A stretch of 11,620 nucleotides of DNA. It comes from Planctomycetota bacterium (GTDB lineage: Bacteria; Planctomycetota; UBA1135; UBA2386). The notes beneath the pieces were generated by a model. The model saw nothing but the letters and a program-made list of their open reading frames with translations, ran no database searches and was not told the DNA's origin. Every line of letters starts with the position of its first letter. Within the stretch, counting starts at the first letter, position 1. Shown piece after piece: positions 1 to 6,841 of this stretch. The translations under genes were made by a program, and so were the position numbers. Where the stretch lies: positions 1 through 11,620 of the forward strand of contig CANGSN010000057.1 in the NCBI GenBank assembly GCA_947455805.1, in the 5' to 3' direction.

Positions 1-1
1 C

Positions 2-1453
2 GCACGCGGCACGACGCGCGCCGACGGCACCTGCGGGTTCGCCGCGCGCGAAGGCCATCTCTGGGTGCGCGCGCACCACGACGGCATCGGCACCAGCATC
101 CAGGTGCAGGTGCCGCGCGGCGACACGGTGCTGGTGCTGCCGCTGCTGCGGCCGGTCTGGGTGCGCGGCCGCGTCGAACTGCGCGATCCGGCGGTCGGCC
201 GGCTGGTCGTCCTCGTGGAGGGGGAACTGCTCGTGCAGCGCACCGAAGTCGGCGTGGTGGCGCCGGTGCAGCCGATCGAGGTCGGCGACGACGGCACATT
301 CGGGTTCGAAGCGGCCGCGGGAGCGACCCTGAAGCTGTGGGCGCGCGACGATCGCGAATGGCGAGTGCCGGAGCAGAAGGAAGTGGTCGTCGACGGGCTC
401 GAGGTCGTGCTGGCGGCGCCGGATCGCTACGCGGTGCACGGCGTCGTGCTCGACGAGCACGGAGCGCCGGTCGTGGGGAAGGACGTCCCGGCCTTCGGCG
501 GTTGGAGTTCGGGTGGGCCCATCCCGTTCGTGCTCGTCGGGGATCAATCGTTCGCTGTCCGCGCCGACGGTTCGTTCGTCGCGACCACCACGAAGTCCCC
601 TACACGCGCGCATGCATGGATGGGGAATCGCACCTCGCCGGCCGTCGACATCACGTTCGCACCTGGGCAGAGCCGCCGGGACGTGGTGCTGCAGTTGTCT
701 GCGATGGTGGCGACGGGTGGTCGGGCCGTGGGCGTCGATGGCTCTCCGGCCGCGGGACGACCCGTGCAGGCGGAGGGCGAGGGGCGTGGCGAGAGGGTGA
801 TCTACCGCGCGGAGGCCGGCGCCGACGGACGGTTCGCGTTCGAATTGCCGATTGGCTCGCGCTGGCGCCTGTCGAGCGAAGGTGGGGAATCTGTCGAGGT
901 CGCCGCGGGCCAGCAGGACGTGGTGCTCGTCTGGCGTGAACCGCAGCCTTCGCGCGCCACCGGGGTGCGTCTTGAGATCGTCGGCGGGAACGGTCGCGAC
1001 GCCGCGTTCCCGTGGTGCGAGTGGTGGCGCCTGCAGGACGACACGATCGTGCGGGAGTTGGTGCAGCTGCGCGCCGCGGACGGCGAGCAGTGGCTCGACG
1101 AGCCGCGGCACGCGCCGTGGACGCTCGTCGTGCACGACGGCCCCGCCGCCGTTCACCACACGTTCGTCGCCGGGGCGGTGCCGAGTGAACTGCGGCTCGA
1201 GCTGCAGCCGCCGGCGTCGCTCGACGTCGCCGTGCAGCGCGCCGGTGTGCCGCTTCGCGGCCTCGAGGTGCTGGTCGATCCATGCGGCCCGAGCGAACGC
1301 GCGGTCGGCGACGACAACGGCGTGTTCCGGCTGTCCTACGTCACCGCCGGCCCCGCGTTCGTGCGCGTGCGCCGCGGCGCCGAAGTGATCGCGTCGCGCG
1401 CCGTCGAGCTGTTCGCCGGCCAACGCACTTCGATCGCGATCGAGGTGCCGTGA
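2..1453 (+). CDS. Surface/secreted protein with carboxypeptidase-regulatory-like repeats (5' end outside window)
   Basis: The frame is open to the left edge, so the gene starts upstream and the GTG at 65 is not its start; 483 residues are visible before the TGA. The protein looks like a string of beta-sandwich modules of the carboxypeptidase regulatory-like / transthyretin-like kind. Each has an acidic 'DG-x-F' turn followed by short hydrophobic strands: ADGTCGF (about residue 7), DDGTFGFE (about 96), RADGSFVA (about 187), GADGRFAFE (about 273) and DDNGVFRLS (about 437). A strand of the type VHGVVLDEHGAPVVG (about 145) matches the usual opening of such a module. No catalytic motif, membrane anchor or C-terminal sorting signal is visible; the chain ends in a plain strand, IAIEVP. 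Proteins of this build are common at planctomycete and acidobacterial surfaces, where they usually have a structural or binding role. The specific function is unknown. The next gene follows 85 bp downstream on the same strand. Confidence 0.75.
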   Translation, partial: ARGTTRADGTCGFAAREGHLWVRAHHDGIGTSIQVQVPRGDTVLVLPLLRPVWVRGRVELRDPAVGRLVVLVEGELLVQRTEVGVVAPVQPIEVGDDGTFGFEAAAGATLKLWARDDREWRVPEQKEVVVDGLEVVLAAPDRYAVHGVVLDEHGAPVVGKDVPAFGGWSSGGPIPFVLVGDQSFAVRADGSFVATTTKSPTRAHAWMGNRTSPAVDITFAPGQSRRDVVLQLSAMVATGGRAVGVDGSPAAGRPVQAEGEGRGERVIYRAEAGADGRFAFELPIGSRWRLSSEGGESVEVAAGQQDVVLVWREPQPSRATGVRLEIVGGNGRDAAFPWCEWWRLQDDTIVRELVQLRAADGEQWLDEPRHAPWTLVVHDGPAAVHHTFVAGAVPSELRLELQPPASLDVAVQRAGVPLRGLEVLVDPCGPSERAVGDDNGVFRLSYVTAGPAFVRVRRGAEVIASRAVELFAGQRTSIAIEVP

Positions 1454-1538
1454 CGATCGGAACGTGCTAGAGAAGGCGTTCGCGCTGCAGCGGCCGTCGA
1501 CAGGGCGAACCTGATGTTGGCCACGAGCGCCGCTCGTC
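1454..1538 (+). other. Intergenic gap with an inverted repeat at the peptidase start
   Basis: This 85-bp gap separates the surface protein from the S9A peptidase. An inverted repeat, ACGAGC-GCC-GCTCGT, occupies 1523-1537 and ends one base before the ATG. Outer arms GGCCA (1519-1523) and TGGCC (1540-1544) could extend it across the start codon, leaving a three-base bulge. A TGC-TAGAGA string at 1466-1473 resembles an extended -10 element, but it lacks the final T and no -35 is visible. No Shine-Dalgarno sequence precedes the ATG. The hairpin could end the upstream transcript, hinder initiation at the peptidase start, or be chance in GC-rich DNA. Confidence 0.35.
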
Positions 1539-3665
1539 ATGGCCTACCATCCATCCCTTCTCGTCGCGAGCCTCGCGCTCGTTCTCTCCACCGCGATCGC
1601 GCGGGCCCAGGATGCCCCTCGCCCGCCGGTCGCCAAGCAGGTGCCGCACGTCCAGGAGTGGCACGGCGCCCGCTTCGAAGATCCCTACTTCTGGCTGCGC
1701 GCCAAGGACAGCCCCGAGGTGCGTGCCCATCTCGCGGCGGAGAACGCCTACACCGCGGCGATGACGGCGGTGCAGAAGCCGTTCGAGGAGACGCTGTACC
1801 AGGAGTTCGTCGGTCGCGTGCAGCTGACCGACCTCGGCGTGCCGACGCGGGTGCGCGGCTACTGCTACTACAACCGCACCGTCGAGGGGCTGCAGTATGC
1901 GATCGCCTGCCGCAAGCCGGCGAAGGCGGACGGCACGATCGACGAGGCTGCCCCGGAGCAGGTGCTGCTCGATGCCAATGCGATGGGCAAGGATCTCGCG
2001 TACTTCGACATCGGTGGCAGCGAAGTCAGCGACGACGACCAGTGGCTCGCCTACTCGACCGACACCACCGGCTTCCGGCAATACGTGCTGCAGGTCAAGG
2101 ACCTGCGCACGGGGGCCGTGCAGAACGACCTGGCGGAGCGGGTGACGTCGTTCGAGTGGGCGGCCGACGGCAAGACGCTGTTCTTCACCACCGAGGATCC
2201 GGTGACGAAGCGCAGCGACACGCTGTGGCGCCTGCCGCTCGGCAAGCCGCCCGAGAAGGTCCATGTCGAGGCCGACGAGATGTTCCGGATCGGGGTCGCT
2301 CGCACCCGTGACCGCCAGTGGCTGCTGCTGGCCATCGGCAGCACGGACACCGCGGAGTGGCGGGCGCTGCCTGCCGCTGCACCGGGCGGAGAATGGCATT
2401 CGGTGTTGCCGCGCCAGAAGGGACATCGCTACCAGGTCGACCACCGCGAAGGCTCGTGGTACGTCACCAGCGACCTCGGCGCGGTGAACTTCCGCGTCGT
2501 GCAGGTGCCGGTCGGCAAGCCCGAACTCGCCAGCGGCAAGGAGATCGTGCCGCACCGCGGCGACGTGCAGGTGGAGTCGTTCGACGTCTACGCGACGCAT
2601 GCCGTGGTGACGGAGAAGGCCGCGGCGCTGACGCGCTTCCGCGTGCTCGACTTCGCCACCGGGGCGTGGCGCGAGTTGACGTTCCCCGAACCCGTCTATG
2701 CCGCGTTCGGCGGCGGCACACCGGAGTTCACGTCGACGACGTTCCGCATCGGCTACCAGTCGATGGTCACGCCTTCGTGCGTCTACGACGTCGTGCTCGC
2801 GACCGGGGAGCGACTGCTGCGCAAGCAGACCGTGGTGAAGGGCTACGACGCCACGAAGTACCGCAGCGAACGGCTGTGGGCGAAGGCGCGCGATGGCGTG
2901 CAGGTGCCGATCTCGATCGTCAGCAAGGAGGGGCACCCGCGCGACGGCAGTCGGCCGCTGTGGCTCTACGCCTATGGCAGCTACGGCTTCGGCATGCCGG
3001 CGACGTTCGACGCCAACCGCATCAGCCTGCTGGACCGCGGTGTCGCGTTCGCCATCGCACACATCCGCGGCGGCGACGAGATGGGACAGCAGTGGCACAA
3101 GGACGGCATGCTGATGAAGAAGAAGAACACCTTCTTCGACTTCATCGACTGCGCCGAGCACCTGATCGCCACGAAGTGGACGTGCGCCGACAAGCTGGCG
3201 ATCGAAGGCGGCAGCGCCGGCGGCCTGCTGATGGGGGCGGTGACCAACCTGCGGCCCGACCTGTTCGCCGCGGTGCACTCCGCGGTGCCGTTCGTCGACG
3301 TGATGAACACGATGATGGACGCGAGCCTGCCGCTGACCGTCGGGGAATACCTCGAGTGGGGCGACCCGAACGACAAGGCGGCCTTCGACTACATGCGGTC
3401 GTACAGCCCTTACGACAACCTCGCGCCGCGCCAGTATCCGGCGATCCTGGTGACCACGAGCTTCAACGACTCGCAGGTCATGTACTGGGAGCCGGCGAAG
3501 TACGTGGCCAAGCTGCGCACGGTGAAGCGAGGCGACGAGGAGCTGCTGTTTCGCTGCAAGCTGGAGGCTGCAGGCCACGGTGGGGCTTCGGGCCGCTACG
3601 ACCGCTGGCGAGACGAGGCGTTCGAGATGGCGTGGATGCTGCGCCAGGTCGGCGTCACGAAGTAG
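1539..3665 (+). CDS. ptrB: Exported S9A serine peptidase, oligopeptidase B-like (protease II)
   Basis: This 708-residue protein belongs to the prolyl oligopeptidase family (S9A), whose members cleave short peptides inside a beta-propeller-capped cavity. Residues 1-23 are a Sec signal peptide with a likely ARA|Q site, so it should act outside the cytoplasm. The propeller spans roughly 80-430 and the alpha/beta-hydrolase domain about 440-708. The triad is visible: Ser559 in GGSAGG, Asp644 in FNDSQVMYWEP, and His680 in AGHGGASGRYD. GGSAGG, VPFVDV and SYSPYDN are signatures of the oligopeptidase B branch rather than prolyl endopeptidase. Triad positions sit 27-28 residues beyond those of the E. 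coli enzyme, as expected from the added signal peptide. By remembered alignment, Glu576 of the classical enzyme is kept (Glu603), but Asp460, Asp462 and Glu578 become Pro487, Thr489 and Leu605. Strict preference for basic residues is therefore doubtful. The ATG at 1539 is chosen because it begins the signal peptide; no Shine-Dalgarno sequence is present. The family is certain, the substrate is not. Confidence 0.93.
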   Translation: MAYHPSLLVASLALVLSTAIARAQDAPRPPVAKQVPHVQEWHGARFEDPYFWLRAKDSPEVRAHLAAENAYTAAMTAVQKPFEETLYQEFVGRVQLTDLGVPTRVRGYCYYNRTVEGLQYAIACRKPAKADGTIDEAAPEQVLLDANAMGKDLAYFDIGGSEVSDDDQWLAYSTDTTGFRQYVLQVKDLRTGAVQNDLAERVTSFEWAADGKTLFFTTEDPVTKRSDTLWRLPLGKPPEKVHVEADEMFRIGVARTRDRQWLLLAIGSTDTAEWRALPAAAPGGEWHSVLPRQKGHRYQVDHREGSWYVTSDLGAVNFRVVQVPVGKPELASGKEIVPHRGDVQVESFDVYATHAVVTEKAAALTRFRVLDFATGAWRELTFPEPVYAAFGGGTPEFTSTTFRIGYQSMVTPSCVYDVVLATGERLLRKQTVVKGYDATKYRSERLWAKARDGVQVPISIVSKEGHPRDGSRPLWLYAYGSYGFGMPATFDANRISLLDRGVAFAIAHIRGGDEMGQQWHKDGMLMKKKNTFFDFIDCAEHLIATKWTCADKLAIEGGSAGGLLMGAVTNLRPDLFAAVHSAVPFVDVMNTMMDASLPLTVGEYLEWGDPNDKAAFDYMRSYSPYDNLAPRQYPAILVTTSFNDSQVMYWEPAKYVAKLRTVKRGDEELLFRCKLEAAGHGGASGRYDRWRDEAFEMAWMLRQVGVTK

Positions 3666-3674
3666 CGATCGCCG

Positions 3675-5405
3675 TCACTGCCGGCGGAACGGCAACGGCG
3701 CGCTGCGCGGCATCTTCGCCGGATCTTCTTCGGCAGTGGTTGGCACGCGGCGCAGCACGAACGACAGGTCGACGCCGACCGGCAGCAAGCCCCACGCCGG
3801 CGCCGGCAGCTCGGCGCGATCGCCGCTGAGCACGAGGCCGTCGCCGCCCCATTCGTGGCTGGCGAGCCAGACGCGGCCGTTGCCGTCGAACGCGTACAGC
3901 GAATAGCGCGTACCGGCCGGCGCGCCGTCGTCGCGCCAGTGCAGCACCGGCGGTGTGCTCGCCGGCGACGTCGGCAGCGGTTGCTGCCAGACGATCGTCG
4001 GCGGCGTGTTCGTGTGCGTCGGCACGATGCCGCCGGTCAGCGCGCGGTGGTTGGCGGGAGCTGGTGCTAGCTGCGGCGCGAACGCGGGACGGAACCAGTG
4101 GGAATAGACGAGGCACGCGGTGACGATCGGCAGGACCAGCAGCTTGCGTCGCCAGCGCAAACCCGTGGAGGCACGCACGAGGCCAGCGGCGAGCAGCACC
4201 GCCGCCGGACCGATCGCCGGGAACAACAAGCGCGCCTGCGGTTGCGGCGCCGTCCAGTTGAACTTCGCGGCGCCGGCGAAGACGAGCAGCAGCGCCAGCA
4301 GCAGCAGCCACGGCGCGCGCGGTGCGCAGGGCGCTTCGCCGCGGCGTTCGTGCGTTCGCAGCGCGAGCGCCAGCCCGAGCAACGCGATGGCGGTGCCACC
4401 GATGCCGATGCCGACCAGCAGGGGATGCGGCCGCAGGCTGAACCAGCCGAAGCACCCGAGCAGCGAGACGAAGACGTCGGGCAGGAACGTGCCGGACCAC
4501 CATGCCCAGCGCAGTTCCGGTGGGATCGGCTGGAACGCCAGGTCGTGCACGGCGAGCGCCAACGGGTCGCCGTAGAGCTGCGCGTTGCGCACGAACCACC
4601 AGCCGCTGAGTGCGGCGGCGATCGCGAGCGCCAAGAGGCCACTTCGCACGACAGCGGCGGCGCCGCCGTTCCGTCGCTGCCGCATGAGCACGACGACGAA
4701 TACGACGCCGGCGAGCGGCAGCAGAAACAGCGTCGTCAGCTTGGTCAGCAGCGACAGTCCGAGCAGCGTGCCGAGCCACGCACCGTGGCGCAGGCGCACG
4801 GTGTCCGCCTGCAGCACGCGCACCAGCGCCAGTGTCGTCGCCGTCGCCAGTACCGTCGCCAGCACGTCGTTGTTCAGCACGCCGTGCAGGAACGAGAACA
4901 TCGGCAGGCACGCGACCAGCAGCGCCGCGAGGTCGGCGATCCGCGGCTGCGTCGGGCACAGTGCGAGTCCGAGTCGATGGACGCAGAACAACGTGATCGC
5001 GCCGAGCAGCACCGAGATCTGGCGCAGCAGCTGCAACGTGCTGTCGCCCTGCCCGGAGCCGTGCAGGTACTTCAGGTGCCACGACGCTTGCTCGGGCGCA
5101 CCGAACGCCGGGTTGATGCGTGGACCGAACACCGTGTCATTGCGCCCGCTCGCGACCAGCGCCGCACCGAGCAGCGCGTAGTACAGCGGCGGATGGTGGG
5201 CGAGTGGCGTGCCGTCGGTCTGCGGCAGCCCGCGCGCCGCGACGAGTGCTGGCGCCAGCGGCAGGCTGCGCGCGTTGCCGACGTGCCAGGCGTACGCGTA
5301 GTGGTCGCTCTCGTCCGGCCCTTCGAAGCTCGGCGTCGTGCGCGCGTAGCCGAGTGCCAGCACCACGTGGCACAGCAAGGCGAGCCAGAACAACGACCGC
5401 GGCAT
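3675..5405 (-). CDS. Polytopic GT-C glycosyltransferase, GT39/DUF2142-like
   Basis: A 576-residue integral membrane protein with about 11 predicted transmembrane segments, from residues 4-20 (LFWLALLCHVVLALGY) to about 421-435. Just after TM1 the motif F-E-G-P-D-E-S-D-H-Y (27-36) matches the PDE..H loop of GT39/DUF2142-type GT-C enzymes, in which an acidic residue of the first extracytoplasmic loop is catalytic. Other family-like features are HHPPLYYALL (about 70-79), GWWFVRNAQLYGDP (about 268-281) and ARLLFPAIGP (391-400). These enzymes move sugars from polyprenyl-phosphate donors to lipid, polymer or protein acceptors on the outer face of the membrane. About 135 residues after the last membrane helix form a soluble tail of unknown role. 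The frame extends to a GTG at 5441, but the ATG at 5405 is preferred: it lies directly before the hydrophobic segment and 8 nt from a -10-like TAGAGT. The gene converges on the S9A peptidase and diverges from the membrane protein at 5502. Donor and acceptor cannot be told from sequence. Confidence 0.75.
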   Translation of the reverse strand: MPRSLFWLALLCHVVLALGYARTTPSFEGPDESDHYAYAWHVGNARSLPLAPALVAARGLPQTDGTPLAHHPPLYYALLGAALVASGRNDTVFGPRINPAFGAPEQASWHLKYLHGSGQGDSTLQLLRQISVLLGAITLFCVHRLGLALCPTQPRIADLAALLVACLPMFSFLHGVLNNDVLATVLATATTLALVRVLQADTVRLRHGAWLGTLLGLSLLTKLTTLFLLPLAGVVFVVVLMRQRRNGGAAAVVRSGLLALAIAAALSGWWFVRNAQLYGDPLALAVHDLAFQPIPPELRWAWWSGTFLPDVFVSLLGCFGWFSLRPHPLLVGIGIGGTAIALLGLALALRTHERRGEAPCAPRAPWLLLLALLLVFAGAAKFNWTAPQPQARLLFPAIGPAAVLLAAGLVRASTGLRWRRKLLVLPIVTACLVYSHWFRPAFAPQLAPAPANHRALTGGIVPTHTNTPPTIVWQQPLPTSPASTPPVLHWRDDGAPAGTRYSLYAFDGNGRVWLASHEWGGDGLVLSGDRAELPAPAWGLLPVGVDLSFVLRRVPTTAEEDPAKMPRSAPLPFRRQ

Positions 5406-5413
5406 GGGCGCGC

Positions 5414-5419
5414 ACTCTA
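5414..5419 (-). promoter_or_regulatory. Candidate -10 element for the GT39-like gene, near-leaderless
   Basis: On the minus strand TAGAGT is followed by eight bases (GCGCGCCC) and then the ATG at 5405. With transcription starting 6-8 nt beyond the hexamer, the mRNA would begin at or within about two bases of the start codon. No convincing -35 element lies 16-18 bp further upstream and no Shine-Dalgarno sequence is present. Confidence 0.4.
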
Positions 5420-5464
5420 CGGCCGGTGCGAACGGGCGCACGTTCCGCGCGTCGGCAGCGCGCC

Positions 5465-5493
5465 TTGCTCGCCCTTCGACGGCTCCTTAGCGT
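5465..5493 (+). promoter_or_regulatory. Candidate promoter of the 5502 gene (TTGCTC-N17-TAGCGT), near-leaderless
   Basis: TTGCTC at 5465-5470 and TAGCGT at 5488-5493 are separated by exactly 17 bp, the standard sigma-70 spacing. The hexamer is followed by eight bases (GCGCGCCC) and the ATG at 5502, so transcription would start at or almost at the AUG. This is the best-formed promoter in the window. The -35 half matches TTGACA only in TTG. Confidence 0.5.
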
Positions 5494-5501
5494 GCGCGCC
5501 C

Positions 5502-6746
5502 ATGACCGAGGCCTCGTCACCGTCGTCGACGCGTTCGGAGTCCGCACCGTGGATTCCGGACCTGCTGTTCGCCGTCGTCGTCGGTGCGGTCTGCTACGGC
5601 CTCTCGTGCCTGATCCTGGCGCCAGCTGCCGAGGCGGTGACGTTCGGCGCCGAGTGGCAGAAGATGTCGACGGCGCCGTTCGACCTCCTCGGGCAGTTCC
5701 CGCAGCGCATCCTCGGCCCGCTCCTGGCGCACGTGCTCGGCATGGGCGGCGACCTGTTCGTGCCGTTCGTGCGCGGCCTCGCGGTGCTGCTGCTGGCCAC
5801 CGTGTGCTTCTTCGCCCGGCGCCGTGGCGCGCAGTTCGTCGATGCGGCCCTGATCGCATTGGCGGTGAGCGTGACGGCCGCGATCCAGATGTACAAGCAG
5901 CACTGGGTCGGCTTCGTCGATCCGCTGTGCTACTCGCTGTTCTTCACGATGTGGTTGGCCGAACGGCGGCCCGCGGTGTTCTGGGCGTTGTACTTCTGCA
6001 ACCTGATGAACCACGAGCTGGCGGCGTTCCTGCTGCCCTGGGCCTGGTTCGTGCGCCGGCGGATCGACGGCAACTGGCGAGTCGACGTGGTCGGTGCCGG
6101 CGCTGCGTTGGCCGTCTACGCGGCCTTCTACATGTGGGTGAAGGCGAACGCGCCGGCGCAGGCCTACAGCTACGAGTACTTCAAGGATCACCCGCTGTTC
6201 CCCGGCGGCACGTTCGTCGTGATCTCGCTCGCCATCTCCCACTGGGTCGTCGCGTTCGGGCCCGTGCTGGCTGTCGTCGCCTGGCACTTCCACGTCCGCG
6301 ATGGTCGTCGCGAACGCTTCCATCTGGGTTGGGTGCTGCTCGGGATCGCCGTGATCTTCTGCATCGCGTTCGACTGGGCCCGACACGCCAACCTGATCGT
6401 GTTGCCCTTCGTGCTGGCGTCGATCCGGTTCCTGGCGTCGGGCCAGCGGACGATCTATGTCGCCCTGGTGCTGCTCGGGGCCGGGTTGATGGCGTGGATC
6501 CCGCCATGGACGGCGTCGTCCTGGCCGATCGCTGTCATGGCCGACATCAAGCTCTGGGTCGAGACCGGCGTCGTGGTCATCGTCAACGGCGACTACTTCC
6601 CCGGGACGCTCGAGTCTGCCACCCAGCGCTGGCTGCCGCGCGTGGCCCTGCTGCTCGGCAGCGTGCTCGCCATCGGTGCCGCGATCTGGGCCACCGGCTT
6701 CGCGCTTGCGCGCGGGCGGAAGGCAGCCCCGCGCGTCGCAAGTTGA
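5502..6746 (+). CDS. Polytopic membrane protein of unknown family, possibly GT-C-like
   Basis: A 414-residue protein with roughly 10-12 hydrophobic segments, beginning with LLFAVVVGAVCYGLSCLILA at about residues 20-39. I do not recognise a named family. The layout resembles small uncharacterised GT-C-type proteins: a first loop with acidic residues (FGAEWQKMSTAPFDLL), then FPQRILGPLLA (from Phe66), and a membrane-edge NHE motif (Asn170-His171-Glu172). It also has charged residues within membrane segments (IAFDWARHANL). The tail is short and basic. The reading frame is open for 1.4 kb upstream, but that part lies antisense to the GT39-like gene and reads as low-complexity Arg/Gln-rich sequence. 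The start is set at the ATG at 5502, where the hydrophobic protein begins and the promoter-like TAGCGT sits 8 nt upstream. Divergent pairing with a glycosyltransferase hints at envelope glycan or lipid work, but that is inference. Confidence 0.65.
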   Translation: MTEASSPSSTRSESAPWIPDLLFAVVVGAVCYGLSCLILAPAAEAVTFGAEWQKMSTAPFDLLGQFPQRILGPLLAHVLGMGGDLFVPFVRGLAVLLLATVCFFARRRGAQFVDAALIALAVSVTAAIQMYKQHWVGFVDPLCYSLFFTMWLAERRPAVFWALYFCNLMNHELAAFLLPWAWFVRRRIDGNWRVDVVGAGAALAVYAAFYMWVKANAPAQAYSYEYFKDHPLFPGGTFVVISLAISHWVVAFGPVLAVVAWHFHVRDGRRERFHLGWVLLGIAVIFCIAFDWARHANLIVLPFVLASIRFLASGQRTIYVALVLLGAGLMAWIPPWTASSWPIAVMADIKLWVETGVVVIVNGDYFPGTLESATQRWLPRVALLLGSVLAIGAAIWATGFALARGRKAAPRVAS

Positions 6747-6754
6747 GATCGACA

Positions 6755-6775
6755 GGTGGCGCCCCACGCGCCGCC
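6755..6775 (+). terminator. Candidate hairpin after the 5502 gene
   Basis: GGTGGCGC (6755-6762) can pair with GCGCCGCC (6768-6775) around a five-base loop CCCAC, giving eight pairs with one U-G. It begins nine bases after the stop codon. There is no T-run behind it, so it would be an atypical or Rho-assisted terminator. Confidence 0.4.
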
Positions 6776-6783
6776 CGCTTCGC

Positions 6784-6789
6784 TATCAT
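6784..6789 (+). promoter_or_regulatory. Candidate -10 element (TATCAT) for the 6842 gene
   Basis: TATCAT in the 95-bp gap matches TATAAT in five of six bases and lies just after the candidate terminator of the previous gene. A start about 7 nt downstream would leave a leader of roughly 45 nt, unlike the near-leaderless arrangement of neighbouring genes. No good -35 is seen at 16-18 bp, and no Shine-Dalgarno sequence precedes the ATG at 6842. Confidence 0.4.
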
Positions 6790-6841
6790 CTGCGCCCTCG
6801 CGCGCCGTCTCGGCTGCGCCAACGCCTAGCCAACCAACTCC

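Larger units (their letters stand above)
5403..5504. repeat. 13-bp perfect inverted repeat covering two divergent start codons
   Basis: GTGCGCGCCCATG is present at 5492-5504 on the plus strand and again, inverted, at 5403-5415. Each copy contains the last two bases of the -10 element (GT), the eight-base spacer and the ATG of one of the divergent genes. The 96-bp gap therefore has mirror-image ends. It may reflect shared promoter/start architecture, a shared regulator or a chance match favoured by GC-rich composition. Confidence 0.6.

Noticed and set aside
65..67. GTG as start of the first gene
   Set aside because: The same frame continues without a stop to the window edge and encodes another DG-type module (ADGTCGF), so the true start is upstream.
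1467..3578. Minus-strand open frame of 703 codons antisense to the S9A peptidase
   Set aside because: His/Arg-rich mirror of the peptidase gene, which has an intact triad and signal peptide.
3679..3694. Small hairpin TGCCG-GCGGAA-CGGCA near the convergent stops at 3665/3675
   Set aside because: Only five pairs, lying inside the last codons of the minus-strand gene and without a T-run. I do not call a terminator here.
4273..4310. CAG-rich stretch resembling a triplet repeat
   Set aside because: On the coding minus strand it encodes a Leu/Ala-rich membrane helix (LLLLALLLVF). The repetition reflects CTG leucine codons.
4098..5501. Long open frame running in front of the 5502 gene, antisense to the GT39-like gene
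   Set aside because: It encodes Arg/Gln-rich low-complexity sequence typical of the antisense of a GC-rich gene. The opposite frame has clear membrane segments and the PDE..H motif.
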